Assembly (NCBI RefSeq): GCF_918797505.1
Contig: NC_092802.1
Span: 15,769,883-15,833,882, forward strand
Length of the DNA: 64,000 nt
Direction: 5' to 3'
From: Bemisia tabaci
Lineage: Eukaryota; Arthropoda; Insecta; Hemiptera; Aleyrodidae
A program made the translations under genes and the position numbers. The notes under the pieces are model-generated. The model was not told the DNA's origin and did no database searches. It was given only the letters and a program-made list of their open reading frames with translations. Shown here piece after piece: positions 46,379 through 61,300 of the stretch; the stretch's first letter is position 1, and each line of letters opens with the position of its first letter.

Positions 46379-49300
46379 CTGGATAAAGATTAGAAAAATT
46401 AGAAAAATATGAAACACTCAGTGGCGTGGTGTAACATGCTTTGCAATATATCAATGGATCTGCCATTTAACCCTATGTAAAAGGATTGATTAACCGGGTG
46501 TTTGCAATGAACACCTTAAAAATCAATTATTTAATACAGCTCCTAATAGGAAAATATCGATAATCGATCATTCACGCATTGCCACTGGAAAAACTATGAT
46601 ATTAACTAGAAAATGCATTGGAAATTATTTTAATCATCAGTGTTGTTGAAGATTTGAGACAATAAGATCTCACAATTCATACCAAAATCTAAAATATGCC
46701 AATAGATTCTGGAGAGCTCTTAATTTAAATAACAACAAGAACCGATAACTAAAGTGCAAAACCACGTATTGCTGTTTACGCCGTAGCAGACTTCCTGTAA
46801 TACTTAATTGTTTCCTTGGATAATTAGACAACACAATTTCTCAAAAACTTCCTTGATTTCTGTTCTCAGTCAGCGGAATATTCTGTAAAAATTTCAAGCT
46901 ACAGAGTTGGCGTGCTTTTCCTCGAAAAAGGTTTCGACGCACCTCTTCAACCAATAAAGGATCACAGATCATTTTCCGCCAGTCAAACTTAATTCTGATG
47001 TTCAAAAAAGCTTTTCAGAAAGATTGCAGGAAGCAAAAGTTTGAAAAGCTGCAAGAACATTGATTTGACTTTTTTATTGTAGAAAACTTTAACCACCAAA
47101 ATATCAACAAGTTAATGTAATTGATGCCTAGAAACGTCAAAAATTACAAAAATCGAAAATGAAATAGATTTTTACCTCTTGAGCACGGGATTTCTTTCTC
47201 TCAGCACGTTTGATGTCTAACCGATTCTGGACTTTGTGGACCAACTGCGAATACTCTTGAAGTCCAAATTTCTGCTTGTAATATCCAGAGACCTCTTTGG
47301 CAATGCCACGCAACTCTTCCAAGTGGGCTTCAGTCGTAGTCAGCTCACGGACGATCGGAGCAAGAGCATGAAATATTATCTGACGCAGCTCATCTTTCGT
47401 GAATTTTAGGGCTAGGGCCGCGAACCAATTGAAAACCATTGTCCTCTGGAAAGACAAGAATCAAAATTTTGTAAGAACTGAAGATGAAAAACTGAATATT
47501 TCCATATTTTGCAATACATAGGATTAAAGGCTTGAAACTTTTCAGCCCAAGAAATTGAATCTATTCAAAAAAGAACCTCGTCATTTAATTCTAAATGAAG
47601 CACTGCATCTTGAAAGTTAATGGGCAGGTTCTTTTTTGACTTCGGATAAAATGCTTTTGTTTTCGAGAGACCCAGCAAGTCAATTCCTCAGTATTCTAAA
47701 AATAATTTTGGTCTTCCTTTTTTTTATATTCAAAACCAGTTTTTATGAGTCTATTTTTTTCTTATCTTCTTTTGGAGAAACTCGAGCATGCTTTACATCA
47801 AAGGGAGAGAAAATAACAAAAGTTTAATGTTTTATACTTAGAATTAAAGGGATGAGTTGATAACTAAAACAAGTAATACTTTAGAAATGAAAGGACTTAC
47901 GATTGTTGTGTTTAAGGGAGCTCTGGCTAGTTCCATATTGATTCGCTGCCTCAGTTTCCTGACCAGCCAAATTAGCGAGACTTTTACTTCCCCTTCCATT
48001 TCTTGGACATCTTTTAAAACTTCAGCTATGTATACTAGATTTTTCATGGTCTAAAAAAACAGCAAGAAAAAATTATTAAGGAAAAGAAAATTAAGAGGGC
48101 AATTGGAACAAAATTGGAAACTTTAACAGTGTTTCAACCTGGTGGGGATATTATCCTGTAGGAGAAAATTTCGACAACCGTGAAACAAATCAGAAATAAC
48201 TTTCTTGTTACTAGCTAAATTGACAAGATAATACAAAAAAGAATGAAGTAAAATAGTTTCTACACAAAAACAGTGTAATGAGACAGCTCGAAATAACTCG
48301 TACGAAAAAGAAATCAAGTTATTAAGAAAACTCCAAAAAGCCACTCTTTCTCTCTCCTATTCTATCAGATTTTGTGATCTATTGGAGGCAAATGACACTA
48401 ATTTTACAACCAAACTTTAGGTAATACAATTTATAGACTTTTAATACTGCTAATAGTGGTTAAAATAATCTTAAAACCAACGATGAAGTTAAAAACCCAA
48501 TAATATTAACATTCAGCAATATTGCAAACTTCTTCTCACGGTTCATATTAATGTGGGAAAATCATTCATTTTTTAATTCAGGAATGTGTATTCATTTTCC
48601 CCGATTTTTCTTATTTTCTCGGATAAAAAAATTTAGAACAGAAATTCTGAAACACTGCAATCAAAATAAATACACATGAAAAGATTCATCATCAACATGT
48701 GATATGCATTTGTAAATACAAGAACTAAATTTTAGAATCCCACTACCATTTAGGGAATTTTAAAAACCTGTGTCAAGTATCATAATAGAAAAGGAATGAA
48801 CACAGGAACAAAAAAAGGGACCAATGGAATTAAGATAATGGCTTTAAGATCTTGAGTTAAGCAGACCTTGCACTAATTGGTCTACTATTTTTTAGAAACC
48901 CAGAAGAAGTGTTGTTCCTTACCTGAATCAATAATTTGTCAAGAATTTGGGCTCCCGGCCGGAGTTGATCGACATGGTCCAATATGAGGGACTTCAAACT
49001 TTCACGCACATTGGAGCGTAAAAAGCCAGAGCCAAGCTCTGCTTCAGCGACTGGAATGTTGGCCAGGGTAGCAATATCGGTTGGTGGTGTGGAGCTCATC
49101 ATGGAATACAAAAATTCTGCCGCTCCTAACCGCACCCACTCATGAGGGTGACCCAAAAGCTCTTGAGCTTTTGCTACAAAACAAAAAAAAAAGCTAAAAT
49201 GAAGTTACATATGTTTTCATTATATGAATGACATCAAGTAATTCTTATTGCCGGAAAGCAGCGTTATATTTTACGGATTGATTCATTTTTGTGAAATAAA

Positions 49301-52300
49301 GGGTGATTCTGATCCTATTACCTAGAAAATATGCTCACTATACTGGCTTGTTTACGACTAAAATTAGAAGATATTCTTCTGAAATTTTCAGCTTGCGATT
49401 GTCTTCGCCTAAAATATCTTTGACTCAGAAATTTCTCGGTCTACTTGACTCACAACTTCCTCGTTCACGGTTTTTGTCTACTTTACAGAAAAATCTAATC
49501 TGCAGTTATTGACTGAGTAGGTATTTAACAAACATAAAATTGAAGCTACAGAGAAAATTTAAATCAGCTGCTAGAGTGGCTAGGCTTATTACAAAACACT
49601 TACCACTGATAGCTTGTAGCGAATCTTTGAACTCATCACTCGTGAGTACTTCTGGACACTCTGCGCAAAGCTTGACCAACATATTTAGCAGCTGATAAAG
49701 ATGATGGTCTTTCAAAACCTCTCCACCATCCATAGTTTCCTCCAATGCTTCTTTTGTTTGAATCCGGACAAATCTCCCTGGTTGATTTTCATCAAAATTA
49801 CCGATCAGGTGCGTACACACAACCGGTAACAACGTTTCTACTCGCCTCTTAAACTCGTTCTTCTCATGCTTGATGAATATCCCGCAGAGCTGGACTGATA
49901 ATCGTCGGTAAATTGTTTTTGGATGCTTCACCCAGACCAACACCATGTCAAAGAGTTTGTCAACAACCTGATAAAAATAATGGAAGAATTATACATACAA
50001 TTATGGACTATTATGTACTCGTATAAAAACTGCCCTTTCCTAACCCACCAAAAATTTGGTCAACTTAATACAGCTACTCCTCCAAGGGACTTTCGTTCCT
50101 AAGAAACTTAAACTTTAAACTCTAACCTGATCTTCAGCAATAACGTCGAATAAAGACAGCATTTAAGCTGCTTAAAAGAAAAACTGTTCCCTCCCTGAAA
50201 TATAAGTAAGAAATTGAAAATAAAACTAGCAGGCAAAATTAAAAATATCTCATGTGACGAAAAATCTTGAAGAGTTTTGAAAAAAATGTATGGGATTATG
50301 ATTACTTACTTACTTCCTACAAATTACAGGTTTTTGAGATCATTTGAATGAACTTATACTTTCTTTAAACAAGACACTTTCTATGTTGGACTTCAAGAAT
50401 TTTTCTACATTACAGAAATGTTCACAACACACTTAAAGATAAGTGAAATTGCTTAATTATTCAATAAAAACTCAGATGTAATAAGCGCAGAACTTTTCAG
50501 AAGATTACTTAAATGCTCCCAAGATGATTTAGGGATGACAGTTATTAGCCAAGGCGCATTCATTTCTGAGAAGGTAAGAAAAAAATTTAGAAGTTTTGAT
50601 ATAGAATAATGGATATCAAGGTCAAATTTTGAATTTTAAATTTCATTCTACCCTACTCAGAACTGCTGTCAAAGACACAAATAGAAATAAATAAATGAAC
50701 TGACCTCTTTTCCCAAGCGTGACAACAGGCGCTGAATACAAGCAGCTGCCATTTTACGACATTCCGGTGCAGAATCATTGACCAATCTTGGACCAAGCCA
50801 TAGGAAAAAGAGCCCTGCGTAGCCTGCAAGCATTGAATCAGGAAACGTTGTTATAATTGCGTTCATCATTTCTAATGCCGACTCCCGCCCAGTCTGATGT
50901 TCGTAGTCTAACTGTTTCAGATAGAATGTCAAGTGTTGTTCAATTTTATTCCGTAGCGGGTAATTCAACAGAAAAGCAAGGAAAACTTGCCGTGCTTGGA
51001 GTCTGACGTGAGGCAAATCTGCAGTGATACTCAGGGACGCAACTTTTTCCATCACTGCATGAATTTCTGGAGCTGTGAGTTTCTTCCCAATGATGACTTT
51101 GAGCAAGGTGAATGCGGTAGCTTGCCGCGAGTAGTCGTATAAGTCTTGTTCAGCGTACAAAAGTAGGGTGCGAAGTTGAGCTTTGGTTATTTTGTGGTAC
51201 TTGACATCACGGACTAGGGTTGACATTGCTTTGAAAGACACCTGGACTAGCTCAAAGTTATCACCTTTGCTTAGTCCTGCTGCTGCATACTTGTGGAGGA
51301 GATCAAAAAGCTGTTGCGCAATAACTTTGATATTTGCTCGAAGAGCTGGTAAGTCTATTTTTAGAACCCAGCATAGACAATTGCATGCCAGAATGGTCAG
51401 CCGCACCTTACCAGATTTCAAACAGTCACTAAGGATGGATACGAGTGGATCAAGATGAGGATGATAGCTTGGATCTTTTACTTTTTCTTTCTTTAGGAGA
51501 TAGTGATATAACCGCAAACCAAATTCAACTAGAATGTGGGCGTTTGTTTTGGCGTAGACATGCGACTCCACTTTTGGCCTTTCTTTTGGAGCTGAAAAAA
51601 GAAGCGAAGAAATAGTTTAGCATTGTGAAAGAGGCATTGAATGATGGTCATGAGTGCTTCAAGTGAGTTTCGTTTCCAAAGACAGAGATATAGATCGAAA
51701 AAAATGATAATAATAAAAATAAAAAAACAATAGCAGCTCCAGCTAGGTGAAACCGTTCACACCCAAAGTCAGAAAGCTGTGATCCTGCACACGCGTAATA
51801 TCACTAGATCTTTCCTGAGCTCAGGGCAGTGACTGAGTAATGTGCTTGCGTAGTATTTTACAATTTGACTCTATTTTTATTTATGCGACCGACTGCTAAT
51901 TTAGTAATATATGTATTTTAAAATGTTAACAACTCTTTAAAATTTATTAACTCTCAAATTTTAGCAATTTTTACAAGCTCTAGGTTTAAAAGACTTGGCC
52001 ACGGCCCGTCTTTCAATCAGTTCTTATCCAAAAGCGTAATTTTTGTGAGGAAAATCTTCCAATAATATAATAAGAAAAACCAATACAAAAAGTTTTTTTT
52101 ACAACAAAAGATAGGTTGGAAAACAATTAATTTTCAATCATGCCCCCCCCCCCCCCCCCCCAATAACTTTAGAACATTCAAATTAAAAAGATGGAAATTT
52201 GTTGTAATAGGAAAAAAGAAAAAGAAAAAAAACCGGGCGAAGATAAGAAGAGGCGCATGAGAAGAAAATAACTAACCTGGAGGGATAATAAAACAATCTG

Positions 52301-55300
52301 GATTTCTTCTTTCAGCTAGGATTTTTTCCTTCTCATCAAGGTTTGTTTCAGGTTCGAGTCCTTTCAGGAGAGCAGGTATGCTTTGTGACGTCACACCGTA
52401 TGCGAATATAAGCATTGCCTCAGTAGAAAGAAACTGATTATTCACTAGACCAAGGACAATGTAACGCAAACATTCCTGAACTCTAAATATCCTTTGGTGC
52501 ACAAAGCTGGAAGCTAATTCCTGTAAATAACAGAAATCAAACAAAATACAATTATTATTATGATGGTTTTATTTTCATATTATAGTTGAAAACAAAAATA
52601 CATTTTATCTACGCACAAAAAATCCAACATTCTTACCAGCATCTACAGGAAAATATTACTTTTAAGACTTTGAAAAAGTCAAAATCAAGCACTTTGTGAG
52701 TGATGACGTGATTTGAATAATGCTTAAGGCACCAACATCAGAAAGAGTTATTAGCAAGGAGAGAATATTTTGGATTAAATATTTAGGCCTAGATAATCAC
52801 ACGATCGAATTAAATTCTTGGATCTTGGAGATCCAGTAATATCTGAAATTGCAGGCAAAATTTTATGATGAATTAAACTTTTGCAGTCGAGGCGTTGGGT
52901 GCAGAAAAGGCATTCCTTGGTTGCAGTATCTTAAAATCTGCACTGCTACTTAATATTTTGGAGAGGAAACTATTCAGTGAATTTTTTGAAATTTTACAAT
53001 TTTCAGCACTGTAAAATCATGAAGAAAATTCAGTAAAAGTTCAAACAAATTCCATACAATTTGCTTTAATTATAATGGATGAAACATTAACGGAGACTCT
53101 GAGACATTGCAACCAAGAGATGTCCTTCCTGCACCCAGCGCTTCAATTTTCGTCGAATTTTCGTCAACATTAGAACGCAACTATGGCAGATGGGGTATCT
53201 ACAGATTCTGCATAAATAAACTCCCTGACTTTTCCAGGTTTTCTCTGACCAAAATGATCATTTAACGACTTTTCACATGGACAATTTGCGAGAGTTAAAC
53301 TGAAAACGAAACATTTTTGGCATTAATTTTAGGTTTAATTAAAAGTAAAAATACATTTCAGGGACTACTCACCTCTTTTAAAGGTAGGATGAGATTGATC
53401 AAGCATTTTTGACTGATGAATTCACCCAATATATGGAAAACGTCATAACTCCTGTTGCCCCTGGCCTCAACCCATTTACCCTGCACTTGGGCAGATTCTT
53501 TCCCTTCAGCGATACTTCCAAACACATCCTCCATGCAAACCTTCAATATGAGTGGTAAACAACGGTCGATATCCCCTGCCTTCAACAAAGGTTGCACTGC
53601 CACCAGTACAGAATGAAGAGTATGCACGAGAACATAAACATGGAAGCCTTTCGTCAAAAGAGATATCATTTCCGTTATCAACGTCTCCAAATACTCAGGT
53701 CCCAGGGACAGTATAATTTGCTGGAGTGTTTGCCGCGTCGCACGACGGACACTCTCTAGACGAGACGTCAAAAACATGCAAAGCTTCATGAATATACCAG
53801 GGATGTTGGCTCTCAGTAATTTTTCTGGTAGTTTTTGAAGGAGCTGCGTTATCGTCAGAGCGAGAGGAATACGTAGAATGTCTTCTTCGTCCCGATCAGG
53901 GCCTGCGTTCTTTTTGTTCGACTTGTGGAATTTATCTGTGAGAGACCGTTCAGCAATCGTTGCGCGAAGCTGCGGTAACAGATTGCTGACGATTGTGTGG
54001 ATGATTTTGCTTGCTTCCATCGGTTGGAGAACGGACAGACGGTTGACAATAGGCTCAACTTCTGCTTCTTCATTGACGCAAACGTTTTCCGGCTCCTCGG
54101 AAATATTGACGGCAAGCTCTCTTTCTAGCTTTTCTAAATCTTCGTCTTTGGGTTCGTCTCCTTCATTGCTCTCATCTTCCTCATTTGTCTCCTTCTCTGG
54201 TACCTCATTCTCATTTCCAGTTTCCGTTACTGTTTCTTCTGCTGTGTCATCTTCAATTTTACTGGGGTCATCTAAGGTATCATCACCAGCATTTTCTTCT
54301 GTGACTGAGTTCACATCAGACGAGTTGGACGTATTTTTCTTCTTCCTTATTTTACCATTTGGATTTCTTTTAATCTCTGCAGCTCTGGACAGGTCGAAAT
54401 GAAAAGAGTCTAGTATGGTTTTGACGATTTTTACAAGCTGTTTTTGGAACTCTACCAGTCGTTTCATTTTACTCAAATAAAACTGCAAGATTGCATAATA
54501 CTGTTGCCACGGTAGAAGTTTGCAAATACTTCCTAAAGCCTGAAACATAACAAAAAAAACTATTTAAAAAAATCACACCCTTGCCTTTTGAAAATGAGAT
54601 AAAAAACAAATACATTGCAGCAGGTTTCTGAGGGTAAACAATTCAAAGAGGAAGGAATAAAAAATAGAGTCTTAAAGAAAATATTATTCAGTAGTTTTCA
54701 TAATTTGCTACTAGTCTTGGGGTAGATTTCTAACAAGTTGGGAAAAGTTACTGAGATGATTCATGTACTAAATATGTAAAAATGGGGAGGATTGAACTCC
54801 TGCTTTCAAAATGCGAAGGTAATGCGTTGACCACTTCACTGCCTAGCATTTATAAAAAATTACCTAAAACTAGTCTAGATAAGCAAATATCTCATAACAC
54901 GATGGTTTTATCCCTGAATCATAGAAAAACAGATTTTTGGGGCGGTCCTGTGGGACGCATTGGAATAAATATTTAAAATATGCTACGGCGACTCAGTTTC
55001 TGTTCAAACTCTCATTTGTGAAAATTCTACTCTTTTGTGATTTGATTTCTAATTGTTGATAAACATAGATTTCTTACAGGTCCTTACCTCAACAGCTGCG
55101 TCAATAATTGAGTTGTGCCCTACGTGTTCTGGCGTGCATAGGAACTGTGAGACCAACGGCAAAGCATAGTTGACCAGAGTCTGCAAATTAGGAGACTTCT
55201 TCAAACTCTTGCACATTTCCGAGAACTTTAGCAGCGCTCTGACCTTCCTGTGCAACTGCAGATGAAGTAAATTTTCAAAGAAGTCCACCTCTAAGTCTGC

Positions 55301-58300
55301 TTTGTTGACCAGCGGTGCAAAATCTTGATAAACAAAGTATGCCTGTGGACATTCTCGCACCAGGCAGCCCAACAAACTTACGCACTCCGTGTACATCTTT
55401 TCGTTTTTGATATCTTTAAACGATTTCTGCATGATGGGAGCAATTGTTTGATTGACAATGAAGTTCAGATCTTGGCTCTTGTATGTTGAGCAAAGCATAA
55501 CAGCCAGTTTCTTCAAGCAAAAACTGGAACGATCTCTCAGTGCCATGTCTGTTTCGTGGTTGATAAAGAAGCAGAAATTGTGTATTAGGATCACACCCAG
55601 TTCAGGCGATATTGCACTGGCTTCGATTTTATCTTCAATGGTCTTGAACGCACTCAATCTTTTGTCAAAGTCAGGTTGCTCGACCCACTTACTGTTGTAT
55701 GCATTTAGGTCAAACAGAATGCTAACATCCATTACATTCGGATCGTTTAGCTTCGAACTAATTGCTTTCGTTAATGTCAGTAGCATTTTCCTGCATGAAA
55801 CATGACTGATATTTGCGAATAGGATTCCCAGTTTACGCAGGTAACTTTTGTCGACATTCACTGGCTTCAATAGATTGAGCGTTGTTGTCAGTAATGGGTA
55901 AACTATTTCTTCCGCCTGAGAGGATTTGTTCAACAAAACTGGTACAATTAAAGATAACAATGACTCTGCAAGTTCATTTCCATCAGCAATCTCTGTTACT
56001 CTAGACAGAATCAATAGGTCTCGGGCAGATAGAGTCTTTTTCCTTGAAACAAACAGCCTACTTTGTAATTTTTTCAGAATTGAGTAGAGATGCGGATGCA
56101 GCAAACAACTTCCGAGGTTCAGCCGCTTTTTTAATTTTCCATTTTCTGGAGCTTTGGGCTCAAAATCTAAAGGTATTGGACTAATAACTATTTCCTCATC
56201 GTCTTCAATTTTATGTGACTGAAAATCACTCAAAGTCAGTAAACGCTCTATAATCTCCAAGATTCCATTACAAACCGATCCATGAGTTTTTTCATTTAAT
56301 AATAATTTCATTAGCATGTCCAATGGTGTGACATTGTCTTTGATTGTAGGTTTCGCCAGAAGATTAAAGTACCTTGGATTTTCACTCCAGCATACAAACA
56401 GCTTAAAAAGTGGCGTTGGACTGAAAACACCTTCATATGGTAAACGACGTAACCAAGGCCAAACGAACACTTGGAAGATAGCATTTATTTCATCAACAGT
56501 CCAACTGTAGGCTTCAAAGCGCTTGAAAAACATTGTAACTAAGTCTGTGGCTGCACTTTTGATTCTATTCAACATGCTGTGATAACCTGAGTGGACATTT
56601 TGCCACCGAGAGAATATGCCACTCATGTTGGCTCCGATCACCAGTATTACTTTCAGGAGCAACTGCAATGATTTCTCATCCATTAGACCACCGCTTTGTG
56701 TTAAGATTACTCCAGCTAGGGTGATGGATGAAAACAGCTGACGTGGTGGGATAGTGTTTTCCAGGTTCAACGACGACATTATGTTACATGTCATAGGATA
56801 GACTTCGGGGTTACTATGAACCCAGGGCATGAACAATTTGAAAGACATCTCAACAAAAAGTTCCAATTCTTTACTCTCACAACCTGCTAAATATCGGAGA
56901 ATTGTTGTCCGTCGAACATGGCTGCCCACTTTCTTGGTGTTCAACATCTTGCTGTACAAAATTCTAAGGACGATGGGGATAAGTTTTGGTCTGTGAAGTG
57001 GCACTACACTTTCACTATTTGAGTCAATTCGGAAAGCCGTCAGTTCTGATTTGAAAGTCTTGTCATCAATTAATCGATTCATGTTTTCAATGTATGGGGT
57101 GAGATATTCATACTTGCGAGAGACAATGCAATCAAAAGCAAGCTTCTGAATGTCGGAAGATCGGTGCATCAACAGGTCTTCATAAATTGACTCAACTTTT
57201 GACTCTAATTCCGCTAATTTTTGGTTTCGTGGCAAACAGATGAGCTTCAGATAAGCCATAAGTAACCTGGAAAAATTAAACACAAATTCAGCATGACAGA
57301 TTGAAGGTTGTTTGAAGTGATTGGAGGGTAGCAAAATAACTTTCCATATGAGAGGATTTAAAATAGAGAAAAAAGAGTGAATAGACTGAGAGGAATTGAT
57401 TTCTTGAATAAAGTTTACTGCCAAGTTGGCGAGTTCTTTTGTAAACTTCATGAAAACAGCAGGTTCACAAAGTAAATTGACTAACTGGAATTGACTAACT
57501 AAATCTGAAAAGTTGAGCGTTGTTTCAGAGTAAATAACACTTCTTCCATTGCAGAAATTTGGAATTTGAGTTTCTTTTCTCCAAAGAATTTCAAGGTTGA
57601 GCACGAGTGAAAGGAGATGGCATGTAAAACCAAGTGATTTGGCGGAGGTTTAACTTTGTCATTTTTCTATTTTAAGTTTTGACCACTTCATGACCAAAAT
57701 AAGTTTAAAAACTGAACTTTCTGGAGGCCAATATCAGGGAAAGGAGGGCTGAAAAGTGAATTTCTAGTACAGACTTTTGAGTGCACTACCTTGTGAAAAT
57801 GTTGCTACACCAGAGAGGCAATCAAAAATAAATTTATTTTCCTTGAGATAAATTAGATACCATGCACCTACATATTCCTGCGTTTTAATAAAATGACCGA
57901 TAAAAAGTATCAAAATTCTTCTATAAAATAGCAGCTTCAGGCTGAGCTTCGCATCAGCTTCTGAACATGGGCACGTCTGTAGATCAGACACATCAGCAGT
58001 GCGACATCCCCAAGAATTATGTTTGAAAAAATGCTGAGTAATTCACTTTTAAGCCCTGCTTCCTCAAAATTGGCACATGAAGTCAGATTTCTGAAGCATA
58101 TCAAGCTCAAGAGTTCGTGAATAGCATCATCTAGAAAAATAACAGAATTTAGGTGGTGAGGAATACCTTGGTTTCATCAGCAATTTCATTCGATTGAGCG
58201 TAAAATCACCTTAGTATTTATCGCTTCACCTGAGACTAGAATGAACATTTTCTGTGCTTCCACTAATTAAAGTTACATAATAATTTCCATAAACCTCAAC

Positions 58301-61300
58301 ATTTTCCTGTTCACAAACTTGTGTAATGTTTGTACGAACAGGCAATTAAGAAATTGGCGAGTTTCTGCTCTGTGTTGGGAATGAAGAAAGTGAGTGGCAA
58401 GTTTCAGCACATTTTATGGAAGCCAGGTCCATGAGAAGAATTGTTGAAGCCTGAATTGGTTTGGAATGACCAAAGATTTACCTGTTAAGCTTTTTAGCGC
58501 TGAGGGTGACCTCTGCGGAGAAATCTGGTCCTTCTAGAGAGCCTTCATCTCCTTGTTTAGCCTCTTCTTCAGCGTCTGCCTCAAGGAACTTGTTGTGCTG
58601 CTTCACGTTCCACGATTTGGCCACATCTGGGTTGATGACATTGTACTCATTTTCCATGAAATCGAGGAAGAGTTCATAAATTTCTTTGCTTTTGACCGTT
58701 CGCACAGTGATGAAATTTTTCAAGTTTTCCAGGAGCAAACAGCGGTAATTGAAGTAGTCAGGTTTCTCCTCTAGTGAGTTTAGTTTTGAATAAAGACTGT
58801 TCAGAAACGGACCTGAAATCAATTTCAAACTGATAAATGCCTCTGAAAACTTTTAGAGCGGGGTTATTTTTGAATAAGTGAAAGAACTTTTTCAATAAAC
58901 CACTTCCATTTTCTCCTAATGTTCTGTAAAGAACGTTCTGAGTTCTTTGTGCTCCAAGAAAAACATAGTATATATCGAAGGAAAAAGTAAAAATACAAGG
59001 CATCTCCGTTTGCAATGTTGCAGAATTCCCGTTACGTATTAACTCCTCTTTGGAAAAACAGTCAACCTAATTTCTTGAAAACTTTCTTGAATTTCCTCAA
59101 GAGGAAGACTATCACAAGATTTTGAAAAGAATATAATACATAAATTTCAAACTGTAAAGTTAACTTATTCCTCTTCCAAAAAATTAAATGGGAGCAGAAA
59201 TTTATTAACATTGAAATCGACATGCATGTTTTCCCATTTGGCTGTCAATATGTGCATATTATACAGTGTTCATTACTTTAAATAAGTAATTTTTTATAAC
59301 CTACAGGCAAATAGATTTGTCTCCTTGTATGTATCTTTCCTGATACCATAATGAATCAATCCATTAATCCACAATTAATGGGTCAGTTGCCCTGGTCATA
59401 GAATCGTGTTTTGAGGCTTGATTCTTGTAGATTGGCTAAAAATTATAAGATCCATCCAGACAGCAACTTTCTACGTTCAATATTAACTGAGATATCGCCC
59501 ATTGAAAAGTCGGGTTTTTGACATCATCAACTGAGGTAGTAACACCCTTGGTTTTTTCCACATTGTTTTCGTCAGTTGGTGTGACGCACATTAGCACTGG
59601 TTATTCAACATGAAACCCGGATGAAAGCAAAGTGGAGGGAACCAAAGATGTCACTACCGCGGTAGATGACTGCAAAAACCCGACCTTTCCAAGGGTGATA
59701 GCTCAGTTGATACTGAACGTAGAAAGTCACGGTTTGGACGGATCTTATTATTTTAAGCTCATCTACAAGAATCAAGTATCAAAACAAGATTCTGTGACCA
59801 GCGCAACTGACCCATTCCTTAAAATACACCCCAAAACTAAAAAGAAAGAGGGTGGGGGAGAGAGAGGGAAAAGAATACTCACCATTAAACTGGACATCAA
59901 CTTGATGTTTTTGAAGCACCCGATTCTTGCAGAGCTCTGATGTGAAGAGCAACTGGTTTCGGTAGATGGGCCAAAATTTGTCAACTGGCATCATACTGGC
60001 ATAGGCTGTTACAATGTCATTAACAGGACTCCAAATTAACTTGAAGTTAATGAACAAAGTACCGAATAGATAACTAAGCGGTGCTGTGAGATTGTCACCA
60101 AGGAGGTCTTTTAACTTCGAATTGTATTCCAAGCGTTGCAAACATATCAGCTTGTCACGATATGCAGTAATGTTGATCTCAAACTTCTCTGCTTTGAGAA
60201 TTGTCTCATAAACCTGTAATTTGTTTGTAGCAGTTTCATGCTCTTGATTCTTGTTTAGAGAGACTAGAATGGTTGCCGCCAGCAGTCGAATCTGAAAATA
60301 AATTGAAGGTTGAGATTAACATTGTTGTTTACTTAAATACTGACTTAGAAACTCTTCAGTCTTTGGACTTATAATTAAACCGATGTATTTCTTAAGGACT
60401 CGTGCACCAAAATCCAAGTTTCAAAAGAAACAGGGAAAATTTTGTTCTCAATCCTCTGAGCCCTAAAAATGTATGTGTCTGAGGAAGACGTATTGAAACT
60501 GGGCTTAAAAGATTAAATGCACGTTGAATGCCATACATGTTTCAGTTTTTCTTGAGATTTGGATTTTGGTGCTTTAAAAATTATACGTTAAATTCAGCTA
60601 TTTGCTAGAACAATCATTCAGGAAAAAAAAATGAGTAAATAAAATTAGGGTCTGATTCTTCATGTTTGGAGCCTTTTAAATTTACCATTTTTAGCTGTTT
60701 AAGCTAGAGATTGGGAATCAAAAAACAAAATTTAACTATTTATGCAGTTGAAATACCTTAATTTCAATCAAAAGTTGGGAATCAAAAAACAAAATTTAAC
60801 TATTTATGCAGTTGAAATACCTTAATTTCAATCAAAAGTATGTTCTAATGTGGCTATGCTAATAATATGCTCTGTGTAACTTGCCTAAAAAAAGGCATTA
60901 TTCGCTTTTTCATTTTACGATTTTTCATGGAGTGACCTCAATTTAATAAGATTGATTGCAGAGTAGTCCACATTTATAAAGCAGTATACGTACACCATTC
61001 AACTACAATTGAACATAAAAACATGTATTTTTGGTTTGATTGTAGGGTGTTTTCCTTTCTCCAGGAAAATATACACAGTTTTATTCCAAAATACATATCT
61101 TGATTTCAAGCAAAATTATATCTAGAGGATTAAGATTAGCAAATCATAGCACATTTAATTTTTCCCCTCTTTATTGAAAGATTTAGATAGCTCATTGAGT
61201 CAATTTGATGTCTAGACTTTCACGCTTTTGTGATTGACCAATCTACAGTCTATTTTTTCATGGCCAGTGACTTTGAATTACCTCTCTCAAGCAAACTTGT

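Noticed and set aside
53878..54402. Plus-strand frame rich in Ser and Phe
   Set aside because: Antisense of the acidic UTP20 insert.
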